Positions 51,505 to 61,255 are shown, numbered from the stretch's first letter. The stretch: DNA of 64,000 nt from Runella slithyformis DSM 19594 (GCF_000218895.1 NC_015703.1:3237001-3301000); one strand, 5' to 3'. Numbers and translations: made by a program. Notes: generated by a model from the letters alone, not told the origin.

Positions 51505-54060
51505 ATGGTAAAACATCTTTCTATACTTTTCATTTTCCTTTCTGTCATCTACCACTCGTTTGCCAAAGCGCCGGCTCCTGCCGACACCCTTCGGAAAGCC
51601 CCCCTTTGGGCATCCAAAAAAGGACCCTACCGTCCTACCCGTGCGCTTAAAAACGACATTCTGCATACCCAATTGGACCTGCGTTTTGACTGGCTCCGAC
51701 AGCACGCGCTCGGTTCGGCGACCATCACCTTCAAACCGTATTTTTACCCGCAAAACACCCTCGAACTTGACGCCAAAGGCTTTGATATCAAGGGAATATT
51801 CCACCTTGATACCCTTACACGGGTAGATTCCGTGACCAAACAACTCGTCACAGAGTATATCAATGATCCGCTCGAATATACCTATGACAAACGCCAGCTG
51901 ACCATCAAACTTCGCCGCACCTACAGCCGTTTTGACACGCTGCACGTGTTGATCGATTACGTGGCCAAACCCAATGAGCTGCCCGTCGGAATTGCCGGGC
52001 CGAAAGGCGACAAAGGGCTTTATTTCATCAACGCCGACGGAATGGATGAAGGCAAACCGCAACAGATCTGGACGCAGGGCGAAACCGAATACAATTCGTG
52101 CTGGATGCCGACGGTCGACAGTCCCAACGAGAAAATGACGCAGGATTTTCGATTGACCGTCGAAAAACGCTTTGTGACACTTTCCAACGGGAAGTTGGTC
52201 GAATCGCGCATCAATGCCGACAGCACTACCCGTACTGACCGCTGGGTGCAGCGGCTGCCGCATGCGCCTTATTTGGCGGCGTTTGTGGTGGGAGATTTTG
52301 CCGTGGCGCGCGAGACTATCCGCAATGGGCTCGAACTGAGTTATTACGTAGAACCGCAATATGCTCCCTACGCCAAATCGATCTTTGGACGGACGCGCGA
52401 AATGATCCAATTCTTTGAAGAGAAATTCGGTGTGGAATACCAGTGGGAAAAATACGCCCAGATCGCCGTGCGGGACTTTGTGGCCGGTGCCATGGAAAAT
52501 ACGTCTATGACCGTGCATGCCGAAAATGTACAGAACGATGCGAGGGCCTTGCTCGACGGCAACTCCGACGATGTCATTGCCCACGAACTGATGCACCATT
52601 GGTTCGGCAACCTCGTCACCTGCGAATCGTGGGTACATCTGCCGCTCAACGAGGCCTACGCCAACTATTCCGAATACCTCTGGAATGAATACAAAAAGGG
52701 ACCCGAAGAAGCCGACCTGTGGGCCCACGGCGAGTTGCAGCAATACCTCGGCGAAGCCGAACAGAAACAGGAGCCGCTGATCCGGTACAACTACACCGAC
52801 ATGGAAGACATGTTTGACAACCACTCCTACGCCAAAGGCGGACGGGTATTGCACATGCTCCGTAAGTACGTAGGCGACGAGGCCTTTTTTACGGCTTCCA
52901 GGAATTACCTTATCCGTCACGGGTACGGAACTGCCGAAATCAATGACCTCCGCGAAGCCTTTGAAGAAGTAACGGGCGAAGATCTGAACTGGTTTTTCAA
53001 CCAATGGTTCCTGTCGCCGGGCCACGCCAACCTGAAGGTAGAGAAAACCTGGACCGACGGCAAAGTGAGCCTTAAAGTAAGTCAATTGCAGGATTCGACG
53101 TATACCCCCATTTACCGACTGCCGCTTAAAGTGGATGTATGGGTAAACGGGCGGAAAAACACCTATGATATTGTGATCAATCGCGCGCGTCAAACCTTTG
53201 AATTTCCCGCCGCGCAGCGCCCCGACCTGGTGGACTTTGACGTTGAGAAACAGTTATTGGGCGAGGTAGATTACGAAAAGACCAAGCCTGAGCTGATCTT
53301 TCAGTACAGCCACTGCGACAAGTATTTGGCACGTTATGAAGCCATTACGCGCCTGGAAGGCAATATGATCGACTCCACCGTGCGCCACGTGATGATGAGC
53401 GCCATGAATGATAAATTCTGGAAGATTCGGCAATTGGCTATCTCCAACTTCTCCGAATACGACGGGCTGCAATTCAACGAAGTGGAACGCATCCTTCAAA
53501 GCAAAGCCCGCGTGGATGCTCACCCGCGCGTACGCATGGAGGCCGTGATCACGTTGGGTTCGTTTGGCGACAATTCCAACGACCCGCTCTTCCGCGAAGC
53601 GCTCAACGACAGTTCGTACCAAGTGGTGTCGGCGGCCCTGGATGCCTACCTGATCGGCAAGCCCGACGATGCCGCCGAGGTGGCCTTACGGTTTGAAAAC
53701 GCCCCCAACAGCGAGATCGTGACCGCCGTGGCCAACTACTACGCCGGCTTGGCCAAGCCCGACCGTTACGAGTGGTTCATACAGAAAATGAACAAGCTGA
53801 AATCGGCCGAAATCTATAATTTCTTGCAGGTGTTCGGCAAATACCTCATTCGCTCCAATGCCGATGTGCAGCGCAAAGCCCTGCCCATGCTCGAAACCAC
53901 CGCCCGCAATCACCCCGCCTATTTTGTGCGGTTCGGGGCCTATCAGGTATTGGGATTATTGACCGATATCGAAGGGGTAAAAGCCATGCGCAAAGACATC
54001 CGCAACGCCGAGCGAGACCCGCAACTGAAAAATATGTACGGACAGGTGGGGGATTTTTAA
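51505..54060 (+). CDS. M1-family zinc aminopeptidase, secreted
   Basis: This 851-aa peptidase has a signal peptide (LFIFLSVIYHSFAKA), the GAMENT exopeptidase motif near residue 330, and the zinc site HELMH (360-364) with Glu383 in LNEAYANY, the standard HEXXH-x18-E spacing. The C-terminal third (about 600-850) is helical with HEAT-like repeats (VRMEAVITLGSFGDNSNDPL). It removes N-terminal residues from peptides in the periplasm or outside. ATG 51505 was chosen over a TTG three codons upstream. Confidence 0.93.
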   Translation: MVKHLSILFIFLSVIYHSFAKAPAPADTLRKAPLWASKKGPYRPTRALKNDILHTQLDLRFDWLRQHALGSATITFKPYFYPQNTLELDAKGFDIKGIFHLDTLTRVDSVTKQLVTEYINDPLEYTYDKRQLTIKLRRTYSRFDTLHVLIDYVAKPNELPVGIAGPKGDKGLYFINADGMDEGKPQQIWTQGETEYNSCWMPTVDSPNEKMTQDFRLTVEKRFVTLSNGKLVESRINADSTTRTDRWVQRLPHAPYLAAFVVGDFAVARETIRNGLELSYYVEPQYAPYAKSIFGRTREMIQFFEEKFGVEYQWEKYAQIAVRDFVAGAMENTSMTVHAENVQNDARALLDGNSDDVIAHELMHHWFGNLVTCESWVHLPLNEAYANYSEYLWNEYKKGPEEADLWAHGELQQYLGEAEQKQEPLIRYNYTDMEDMFDNHSYAKGGRVLHMLRKYVGDEAFFTASRNYLIRHGYGTAEINDLREAFEEVTGEDLNWFFNQWFLSPGHANLKVEKTWTDGKVSLKVSQLQDSTYTPIYRLPLKVDVWVNGRKNTYDIVINRARQTFEFPAAQRPDLVDFDVEKQLLGEVDYEKTKPELIFQYSHCDKYLARYEAITRLEGNMIDSTVRHVMMSAMNDKFWKIRQLAISNFSEYDGLQFNEVERILQSKARVDAHPRVRMEAVITLGSFGDNSNDPLFREALNDSSYQVVSAALDAYLIGKPDDAAEVALRFENAPNSEIVTAVANYYAGLAKPDRYEWFIQKMNKLKSAEIYNFLQVFGKYLIRSNADVQRKALPMLETTARNHPAYFVRFGAYQVLGLLTDIEGVKAMRKDIRNAERDPQLKNMYGQVGDF

Positions 54061-54149
54061 TCTCTATTTTGTTGAGTAAGGTTTAACCCAACAAGTCAAA
54101 CCTTTGGACTATTATTGTAATTCCGTAAATTTGATAAAACAAAAAGGTC

Positions 54150-54350
54150 ATGAACTTACAATTGCAACCCGCATTATCCAATATTCAGGTTGAGTTACTC
54201 TAACTTTATGAGAGTAACGTATCCGATGAGACACTGCCGGAAATGAAAAAAGTGCTGGCTAAATTTTCCCTGGAAAAAGCCCGTCAACAAGCCGATAGCG
54301 TTTGGGAAGAAAAAAACTATTCGGACGCTTATTTTCAGTCTATTGACTAA
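54150..54350 (+). pseudogene. Antitoxin gene with in-frame nonsense codon
   Basis: ATG 54150 opens a 66-residue frame that reads MNLQLQPALSNIQVELL, then TAA (54201-54203), then LYESNVSDETLPEMKKVLAK through WEEKNYSDAYFQSID and stops at 54348-54350. Its TAA overlaps the ATG of the PIN toxin by one base, the usual translational coupling. Family members carry a Lys (AAA) where the TAA stands, so a single A-to-T change explains the loss. It is the antitoxin of a PIN_3-type module. Confidence 0.7.
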
Positions 54351-54618
54351 TGCGCGTTGTATTGGATACTAATGTAGTGCTTCGTGCATTATCTTCTAAA
54401 TCTGCGTTGCGTCTCATTGTGGATGCTCTTTACGAAGCACAATACGAGTTGATTGTTTCAAATGAGGTATTGTTCGAATACACCGAAAAAATCAATCAAT
54501 TTTACGGTTTTGCGACTACAGAGTCATTCATAGCTTTCCTACAACTTTTGCCTAACGTAAAGCATATTGAGCCTCACTTTCATTTGAATCTCATTACAAT
54601 CGACCCTGACGACAATCG
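54350..54618 (+). pseudogene. PIN-domain toxin, 5' part, interrupted by IS110
   Basis: The first 89 codons encode a PIN_3-type ribonuclease toxin: MRVVLDTNVVLRAL with the catalytic Asp6, the conserved Glu in LFEYTEKINQ, and ITIDPDDN. At 54618/54619 the reading runs into IS110 DNA and stops at 54646. The missing part is found intact at 56105-56248 beyond the element. Confidence 0.85.
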
Positions 54619-56104
54619 CTGGTACTGTCTTAAAATGCAAGTTTAGAATTAGGATTTTTTTATAATTTTGGGACTGAATTGGAATGGCTGCTTTAGGCAG
54701 CTATATCCAGTGTAGTCCCGCCGGTCGGGACTATTTTTTTGTCCAGATTTTGGTGTTCTTTGACATTGTTGGAGTTGTAATTTGGGTTGTATTCTGTGTT
54801 GTTTTTCCAGATGGCATAACAAAGGGTTAGTAACTTTTTTTGGACGGCTACGTAGCCCTTCATCGGTTCGCCGATGCGATTGGATTTTGGTACGTTCAAA
54901 AACGCGCTCAAATAGGGCTTGACAGGTAGGCTCTCCGAAGCGTACCGCATTGAATGCAGGCAAGTGTAATATTCGCCTAATTCTGCTGTTTCCTTTTTTA
55001 GAGATTCTTGTTTTTCCTACGCGATTCCCTGATTGATTTTCGACGACATCGTAACCTGCAAAGCTGACTAACTGGCGAATATTCTCAAAACCGGTAAAAC
55101 CGTTAGTTTCTGCCACAATTGTGGCAACAGTCAACAATCCTAATCCCTTGATTTTGCAGAGTTGCTCTATTCTGGGTTTCAAAATAGGGTCTTTTTCAAT
55201 TAGTTTAGTAATCGCCTGTTTAGTCTCATCAATCTGTTTATCATAAAATTTCACCAATTTTTCCAAGTGTTTTAGAGTGAATTTATCAATCAATCGACTA
55301 TGTAAAATAGCGTGTCGTTGATTCTCAGACCGCTGCGGCGGACCGCTGGTTTTTAAGCTCTTGAAGTGTCTGATAATGACGGGTTAGCATTCGCAATTGA
55401 TAAATATTTTTTGAGAGTGGTTCCCATAGTTTTAGGCTCTGCTCTAACCCCATCTGAGCCAAACTTCTTGCATCAATTGTGTCATTTTTAGATTTGTTGC
55501 CGATACTTTTCAAATAATGTTTGGCCTTATTGGGTAAGACCACACTGACTGCCAAATCATTTTGAAAAAGATACCAAGCTAACTGCTCATGATAGACACC
55601 CGTGGACTCCATTACATAGCGAATAGGCAGAGATTTATCTTTATAATGTTTATCCACCCAAGTCAAAAAACTATCAAAAGCGGTTGCTTTATTGGCCACT
55701 TTTCCGCTTCCTTTAATGGTAATTTTGCCATTGGTGTCAATGAATGAAACGCATACTTGGAGAGCGTCTTTGCTTACGTCTATACCCACGCAATAGCGTA
55801 ATAAAGTGACTGGATTTTGATTCGGTTTGTTCATCGTCAGATGGTGTTTAAAATGTTTTTGCCTGACGGTTTTTCTCGAATTTTGCACATAAATTCAGGA
55901 TTGTTGCTTGCAGCTACATCCGATAGGTACTGTTCAAGTTGATGAGAAAAACAGGGCGAACAGATAGACCAGCGATACAATATCACCTACGATGAGGCGT
56001 ATTAGCGGCGACACTCGGGCTGCTGTTCTCCCCTGTCAAACAACTACTTAAAATTGCACTTTTTCCAACAATTTCAATGAACTACAAAGATATGAACGGC
56101 GAAC
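54619..56104 (-). mobile_element. IS110-family insertion sequence (defective)
   Basis: An element of about 1486 bp is bounded by the two halves of the split PIN gene. The transposase lies on the minus strand. The dinucleotide CG occurs at both junctions (54617-54618 and 56105-56106), in keeping with an IS110 core dinucleotide. About 270 bp between the transposase start (55834) and the right edge is non-coding, the place where IS110-group elements encode their bridge RNA. No terminal inverted repeats were noticed, as expected for the family. Confidence 0.85.
54693..55834 (-). pseudogene. IS110 transposase, two frameshifts
   Basis: The N-terminal DEDD domain runs from ATG 55834 (RYCVGIDVSKDALQV, YVMESTGVYHEQLAWYL, KNDTIDARSLAQMG) to a stop at 55325. 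In another frame the coding continues with ENQRHAILHSRLIDKFTLKH into the C-terminal Transposase_20 domain (IKGLGLLTVATIVAETNGFT, LVSFAGYDVVENQSGNRVGK) to ALFERVFERTK. A small insertion near 54895-54915 then shifts the frame again, and the end, MKGYVAVQKKLLTLCYAIWK, is read in a third phase to TGA/TAA at 54693. The conserved catalytic Asp and Ser regions are present but the protein cannot be made whole, so the copy is inactive unless complemented. Confidence 0.85.
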
Positions 56105-56248
56105 CGTAAGTTTATTGATTGTGCTTTTGCCGGGAATGCTCACTATATAGTTACGAACGATCGCCATTTTCGTATTTTACAGGAAGTTGATTTCCCTAAA
56201 ATACCTGTCATTACAGCTGAAACTTTTGAAGAATGGCGACACACTTAA
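56105..56248 (+). pseudogene. PIN-domain toxin, 3' part
   Basis: In phase with the 5' part after removal of the IS, this reads RKFIDCAFAGNAHYIVTNDR, then HFRILQEVDFPKIPVITAET and FEEWRHT, ending TAA 56246-56248. It carries the second acidic cluster of the PIN site (FIDC, TNDRHF). Joined to 54350-54616 it makes a protein of 136 aa, the normal length of the family. Confidence 0.88.
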
Positions 56249-56292
56249 TTCCTCTTAGGATAAAGACATTTTTTTTGAACAAAAAGCACCCA

Positions 56293-57321
56293 TCACTTCG
56301 GCATCATCTGCACTTCAACGCGCCTTTTTTTGATCTTGCTTTCTTCAGAGTCATTCGTAGAATCCTCTAAAACAGCCCCTTTCCACGAAACAATGATCTG
56401 CTCGGCCCGGAGGCCTTTTTGGGTCAAATAATTCATCACCGTTTTGGCCCGAAATTCCGACAGGGTCAGATTTTTATTTTTGTCACCCACATGATCGGTA
56501 AATCCCGTCACGTGCGCCACCATATCGGGCTCATTCGCTAAAAACCGGGCCACCTGATCCAACTCGGCCTTGGTTTCCTTTCTCAATTCATAACTGCTTT
56601 GGTCAAAATATAGAAACCTCTTTTGTAATGATTTAACTACAATTTCATTCAGGACTTCCGGTTGGGAAACGGTTTCCGATGGCTCTTTCGGGGTATCGAA
56701 TCGCACATCCATAAAATTAAAACCCGGCGCTAATGTCAGGTCTTTCGTAAAGTACAGGCGTCCTTCGGTAGAAGAAGCTGTATACCGGTACCTGCCCGGC
56801 CGAAGCTCGGATGCCTGATAAAAAGGCCAATGCCTGCCGTTATTATTCTGTTTCCGAAAAGACAACACCGAAAAAAAAGTTGAAGTGAGCGATGCTGTTC
56901 TATGGTCAATGTCCATACTATCCGGAACGCTGAAAGAGATAATCAACTGATTTATAACGGACAGCGGCAGCGAATCCTTCCGGCTCATTTCCACATACAC
57001 CGGAAAGGCCGCCGTGCTTGCGATCCGACCGATGAAGTTGACGGGGACGGTCACCGTATGATATCCCTCAACCTCAAACGAAAGAAATTGTGTCGAATCC
57101 GATACCCGAACATCAAAGTGTCCGGTCTCGTCACTTTTCCCCGCCTGCCTTTTTCCTGATGCTGCAACAGCATAGACCACGCTCTTTTTTATATCTTCTT
57201 TCGTCGTGTTGTCCTTACAACTCCCATGTATTCGGATGGAAGTTTCCACTTGAAATGGCGGGGTTGGGAAAACGGCTGCGCCATATAGACACAAAAGCCA
57301 TCCGAGAAGATAAGTATTCAT
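56293..57321 (-). CDS. OmpA-like C-terminal domain protein
   Basis: This 342-aa exported protein has a signal peptide (LLGWLLCLYGAAVFPTPPF). An N-terminal beta-domain resembles a CarboxypepD-type module (about 28-115). The C-terminal OmpA peptidoglycan-binding domain covers residues about 235-340, with LYFDQSSYELRKETKAELDQ, HVTGFTDHVGDKNKNLTLSE and RAKTVMNYL. It ends in a basic tail, KKRRVEVQMMPK. It should anchor the envelope to peptidoglycan. The gene ends just right of the remnant of the split PIN gene. Confidence 0.88.
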   Translation of the reverse strand: MNTYLLGWLLCLYGAAVFPTPPFQVETSIRIHGSCKDNTTKEDIKKSVVYAVAASGKRQAGKSDETGHFDVRVSDSTQFLSFEVEGYHTVTVPVNFIGRIASTAAFPVYVEMSRKDSLPLSVINQLIISFSVPDSMDIDHRTASLTSTFFSVLSFRKQNNNGRHWPFYQASELRPGRYRYTASSTEGRLYFTKDLTLAPGFNFMDVRFDTPKEPSETVSQPEVLNEIVVKSLQKRFLYFDQSSYELRKETKAELDQVARFLANEPDMVAHVTGFTDHVGDKNKNLTLSEFRAKTVMNYLTQKGLRAEQIIVSWKGAVLEDSTNDSEESKIKKRRVEVQMMPK

Positions 57322-57460
57322 AGCTGTAATAAGGTGTTTTACGATAACTCTTTACAAATATAAAAGAAAACTAAATATACAAAAATAAAAGGCAATCAGG
57401 CCATTTGTCCATACATTTTGTTACCTCTAACATTGTTACTTTTTATTGGGAAAAAGACAC

Positions 57461-57504
57461 AAAAAAGCGTCCAATCGGCACAAAGACCGATTGGACGCTT
57501 TTTT
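57461..57504. terminator. Bidirectional terminator
   Basis: AAAAAAGCGTCCAATCGG (57461-57478) pairs perfectly with CCGATTGGACGCTTTTTT (57487-57504) around an 8-nt loop. It follows the leftward glycosyltransferase gene, which ends at 57525. Confidence 0.88.
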
Positions 57505-57524
57505 TATAAATATATCTTAGGGAA

Positions 57525-58556
57525 TTACACCCCTATTTTCTCCACGACCAAATAATCGGCCTGCTTGACCGTGTGTTGTTTGACCATCATTTCGCCTAAA
57601 AATCCCGCTAGAAACAACTGAAATCCGATGACGATGGCCACCAACGCCATATAAAACAGCGGATTTTCGGTCACGTTGCGGAAAGGCTCGTGGGCAAAAA
57701 TGAGGTAGAGTTTTTTGATGATCAGCCCAAAAGTGATGACAAATCCCAGCAGAAACGAGAGCGTACCCCACAGCCCGAAAAAGTGCATGGGGGCTTTGCT
57801 GAAACGGTGGACAAACGTGATCGAAAGCAGGTCCAGAAAACCGTTCACAAAGCGCTCCAGTCCAAACTTGGTGCTGCCGTATTTGCGGGCCTGATGCTGC
57901 ACTACTTTTTCACCGATCTTGCGGAAACCGTTCCACTTGGCGACCACCGGAATGTAGCGGTGCATTTCGCCGTAGAGGGTTATATTTTTGACCACGCGCT
58001 GCTTATAGGCTTTGAGCCCGCAGTTGAAATCATGAAGATGAACTCCTGATATACTGCGGGTTACGGCGTTAAACAGTTTGGTGGGCAATGTTTTGGAAAG
58101 CGGGTCGTAGCGTTTTTGTTTCCAGCCCGACACCAGATCAAAACCGTCTTCGGTGATCATTCGGTACAGCTCGGGGATCTCATCGGGGCTATCCTGCAAA
58201 TCGGCATCCATCGTGATGACCACGCTGCCGCGCACGAGCTGAAAACCCGTTTGCAGGGCGGGTGTTTTGCCGTAATTTCGGTTAAAACGTACTCCCTTGA
58301 TGTGCGGATCGCTGACAGCCAATTTCTGAATCACTTTCCACGAATCGTCGGTGCTGCCGTCGTCGACCAGCAATACTTCATAACTATACTGATGTTCGTC
58401 CATGACCCGCCCGATCCAGGCGGTCAATTCGGGTAAGGATTCCTCTTCGTTGAAGAGAGGTATAACGACTGATATATCGAGGGCTTCGCCGGGCATAGTA
58501 TCCAAAATCAATTGCGTATCGCGCAACAAAGCTACAAATTCTTTTGGTGCATCCAT
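57525..58556 (-). CDS. Glycosyltransferase family 2, DPM/GtrB-like, with C-terminal membrane helices
   Basis: This 343-aa enzyme has an N-terminal GT-A domain (ISVVIPLFNEEESLPEL, VLLVDDGSTDDSW, ITMDADLQDSPDEIPEL) and two C-terminal membrane helices (about 240-265 and 290-315). This arrangement is that of dolichyl/undecaprenyl-phosphate sugar transferases that load a sugar on the lipid carrier for glycan modification. ATG 58556 (MDAPKEFVALL) was used; the frame extends to a TTG at 58628 without homology. It sits 78 bp downstream of the SSS symporter on the same strand. Confidence 0.9.
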   Translation of the reverse strand: MDAPKEFVALLRDTQLILDTMPGEALDISVVIPLFNEEESLPELTAWIGRVMDEHQYSYEVLLVDDGSTDDSWKVIQKLAVSDPHIKGVRFNRNYGKTPALQTGFQLVRGSVVITMDADLQDSPDEIPELYRMITEDGFDLVSGWKQKRYDPLSKTLPTKLFNAVTRSISGVHLHDFNCGLKAYKQRVVKNITLYGEMHRYIPVVAKWNGFRKIGEKVVQHQARKYGSTKFGLERFVNGFLDLLSITFVHRFSKAPMHFFGLWGTLSFLLGFVITFGLIIKKLYLIFAHEPFRNVTENPLFYMALVAIVIGFQLFLAGFLGEMMVKQHTVKQADYLVVEKIGV

Positions 58557-58634
58557 TGGATTTTGCGGATTAGGGTAATGTATAAACCCCAAAATCAACA
58601 AACGTGCCAAAGCCCTCAGAAATTGCAATTACAC

Positions 58635-60230
58635 TCACACAACGGGCTCTTTTGAGGAAGTTTCGGGCGTTTTACGGCGTATTTTTGTCAACAATATTCC
58701 TACCAGAAAGATCGTCAGCGTCCCTACCACAATGATCATGTTGGGATGAAAGGCACTGCGCAGATAGGCATACGACTCGGGCAGTTGGGCCGAAAAGGTC
58801 ATCCAGAGAATGACGAGCAGGCCGATCATGGTGGCGGTAAGGGCTTCGGCATTGTGGGTTTGGCGAGAGATGATCCCCAGCAGGAACAGCCCCAGCATAC
58901 CGCCCGCAAAAATGCCCGAAAGCACCCACCATACGTCCAAAATACTCTTGACACCGATCATGGCGATGCCCGTACCCATGCCCATCAATCCGAATACCGT
59001 CGTAGCAATGTACAGCAGTTTCAATGACTGTTTATCGGTCAGGTTTGATTTGATGTAGCGTTGGTAAATATCGACCGAAAACACCGTAGCGGAAGCATTC
59101 ATGCCCGAACTGATGGTACTCATTGCCGCCGACAAAATCGCCGCCACGATCAGTCCCAGCATACCCGCCGGCACTTTGTTTACCATGAAATGCGGCATGA
59201 CCTTATCGCCGAAATCACTCGGTTTGAGCGTAGCGGCCAGCTGACGGATCGCCTCCTGCGTGCCGCCCGGCAGGCGGTCAGCGGCGGCCTGTAGCTTAAC
59301 GGCTTCCAACAACTCAGGGTTGGATTGATAATAGGCGTACAAGCACGACCCCAATACAAAGAATATCAGCGAAATAGGCACGTACAGGTACACACACAGC
59401 CACACCGACTTAGCGGCCTCTTTGATGGACGTGGTGGTATGGTACCGCTGTACGTAGTTTTGGTCCATGCCGAAATTGTTCAGGTTCATAAAAAACCCGT
59501 AAAGCAATACCACCCAAAAGGTCGGTTGGGAAAAGTCCGGCGCGTAGCTGCCGAGGCTGAATTTATGGTCGGCCTGTCCGATGTCGACGATCTTGCTTAC
59601 TCCCCCTTCCATGCCATCGACCACTAACCACAAAATAATGACCGCCCCGGCCGTTTTGATGACGCCCTGCACCACTTCTGTCCAGATCACCGCTTCCATG
59701 CCGCCCATCACGGTGTACAGAATGATACAAATCCCGACCACCACCATGATCGTGGCCATCGGATAGCCCGTGAGGGCCTGCAAACTCAGCGCAATGCCGA
59801 AAAAGATAGACCCCATGCGGGCCAGCTGCGTCAGCAAAAAACACACCACCGCGTACGACCGAGCCCATGGCCCGAAACGATTTTCAAGGTTGGTATAGGC
59901 CGAGACCTCACCGGTATTGCGGTAAAAAGGAATGAAAAATTTGGTGGCCACCCACGCCGCCAACGGCATGGACAAACTGAATACAAACGAGTTCCAGTTG
60001 CTGCCGAATGCCTTGCCGGGCACGCCCAAAAAGGTATTGCTGCTGAGAAAAGTGGCGTAAATGGACATGCCGATGGCCCACCCGGGAATCTGTCCGGAAG
60101 CAGTGGTAAACTGCTCGGCATTGTGGCTGCTTTCCCGACTGTTTTTACGGGAGAAGTACACACCAACACCCACCATGCCGGCTAAATACAGCAAAATGAT
60201 GGCAACATCAATAAGAGGAAGGTTCTTCAT
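58635..60230 (-). CDS. Sodium:solute symporter (SSS family)
   Basis: This 531-aa protein has about 13 membrane helices and SSS motifs, including WAIGMSIYATFLSSNTFLGV in helix 2 and TVMGGMEAVIWTEVVQGVIK. This resembles SGLT-type sugar or sialic-acid porters of Bacteroidota. The divergent operon that starts at 60431 (aldolase, membrane protein, dehydrogenase) suggests a sugar or sugar acid as substrate. That link is inferred from position only. Confidence 0.9.
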   Translation of the reverse strand: MKNLPLIDVAIILLYLAGMVGVGVYFSRKNSRESSHNAEQFTTASGQIPGWAIGMSIYATFLSSNTFLGVPGKAFGSNWNSFVFSLSMPLAAWVATKFFIPFYRNTGEVSAYTNLENRFGPWARSYAVVCFLLTQLARMGSIFFGIALSLQALTGYPMATIMVVVGICIILYTVMGGMEAVIWTEVVQGVIKTAGAVIILWLVVDGMEGGVSKIVDIGQADHKFSLGSYAPDFSQPTFWVVLLYGFFMNLNNFGMDQNYVQRYHTTTSIKEAAKSVWLCVYLYVPISLIFFVLGSCLYAYYQSNPELLEAVKLQAAADRLPGGTQEAIRQLAATLKPSDFGDKVMPHFMVNKVPAGMLGLIVAAILSAAMSTISSGMNASATVFSVDIYQRYIKSNLTDKQSLKLLYIATTVFGLMGMGTGIAMIGVKSILDVWWVLSGIFAGGMLGLFLLGIISRQTHNAEALTATMIGLLVILWMTFSAQLPESYAYLRSAFHPNMIIVVGTLTIFLVGILLTKIRRKTPETSSKEPVV

Positions 60231-60236
60231 GTATTC

Positions 60237-60296
60237 GTTAATTGTTATCCGTGTATCCGTTATCTGTTATCCGTGTTCCGTTATCCATTATTTTAT
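60237..60296. repeat. TTATCCGT low-complexity repeat
   Basis: GTTATCCGT and its variants recur five times in this divergent promoter region. Related GTTAACCGT/GTTATCCGT strings occur at 21027-21062 and 32351-32375. The 200-bp gap 60231-60430 holds no gene. Confidence 0.5.
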
Positions 60297-60430
60297 TGAC
60301 TCTTCATTCGTCATTCCCTAATACCTTTTCTCAACCGATAAAGACTATTTACCCTCCAAAATAGTGTCAGATAAAGTAGCCCTATTGGTTCAAAGGAAAG
60401 TAGTATTTCTATCTAAATGCAGGAAGACTT

Positions 60431-61255
60431 ATGAGTGTCGCAGCTACTCCCGACTTACTCCAAAAATTACAAAACGGCCAAAATGTGTACGGCACGTGCA
60501 TCACCTCCACGGCCCCCATGTGGCCGGCAGCCATCAGACGCACCGGCGTTGATTTTGTGTTTATTGATACCGAACACATTCCGCTCGACCGTGGTGAGCT
60601 GGCCAAAATGTGTCAGATTTTCAGAGCGTTGGGCATTACGCCCATTGTACGCATTCCCGAGCCCAACCCTTTTTTGGCCTGTCAGGTGATTGACGGCGGG
60701 GCATTGGGCGTAGTGGCACCGTACCTGGAATCGACCGCTCAGATTCGTGAGCTGGTGGGCGCGGTGAAATTCCGACCGCTCAAGGGAGAAAAATTGCAGC
60801 AATACCTCACCGGTGCCGAAGAAATGACGCCCGAATTAAAACAATACATCGCCAACCACAACGTCGCCAACCTGTGCATTGCCAACATCGAAAGTGTCCC
60901 TGCCTTAGAGCGCTTGGAAGAATTATTGTCGGTGCCCGGTCTGGATGCCGTGTTTATCGGTCCGCATGATCTGTCGGTGAGTTTGGGCCTGCCTGAGCAA
61001 TACGACCACCCCGATTTTGAAGCCGCCGTGCGCAGCATCATTCACCAAACCCGCGCCAAGGGCCTTTCCATCGGCATTCATTTTTCGCAGGAGCCCGAGC
61101 GTCAGATCCAATGGATGAAAGAAGGAGCCAATATCGTGGTGCACAGTTTTGACGTGGCCCTTTTTGTGCAACGCTTACAGCATGACCTGAGCATCATTAA
61201 ACAGGCTGCCGGTGATATACCCGCAACTGATGCTTCCGGTTCACTTATCGTTTAA
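60431..61255 (+). CDS. HpcH/HpaI-type aldolase
   Basis: This 274-aa class II aldolase of the HpcH/HpaI/CitE-like superfamily has VDFVFIDTEHIPLDRGEL near residue 40 (the base/metal region). The metal-binding Glu lies in CIANIESVPALERL near 150, and VPGLDAVFIGPHDLSVSLGL (176-195) carries the conserved GPxDLS motif. These enzymes split 2-keto-3-deoxy sugar acids or 4-hydroxy-2-oxo acids to pyruvate and an aldehyde. It begins a rightward cluster with a membrane protein 44 bp downstream and a Gfo/Idh/MocA oxidoreductase. Confidence 0.9.
   Translation: MSVAATPDLLQKLQNGQNVYGTCITSTAPMWPAAIRRTGVDFVFIDTEHIPLDRGELAKMCQIFRALGITPIVRIPEPNPFLACQVIDGGALGVVAPYLESTAQIRELVGAVKFRPLKGEKLQQYLTGAEEMTPELKQYIANHNVANLCIANIESVPALERLEELLSVPGLDAVFIGPHDLSVSLGLPEQYDHPDFEAAVRSIIHQTRAKGLSIGIHFSQEPERQIQWMKEGANIVVHSFDVALFVQRLQHDLSIIKQAAGDIPATDASGSLIV

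Noticed and set aside
51481-53193. A 570-codon leftward frame opposite the M1 aminopeptidase
   Set aside because: The opposite strand carries the HEXXH aminopeptidase. The leftward frame is low-complexity F/V/G/R-rich and has no recognisable domain.
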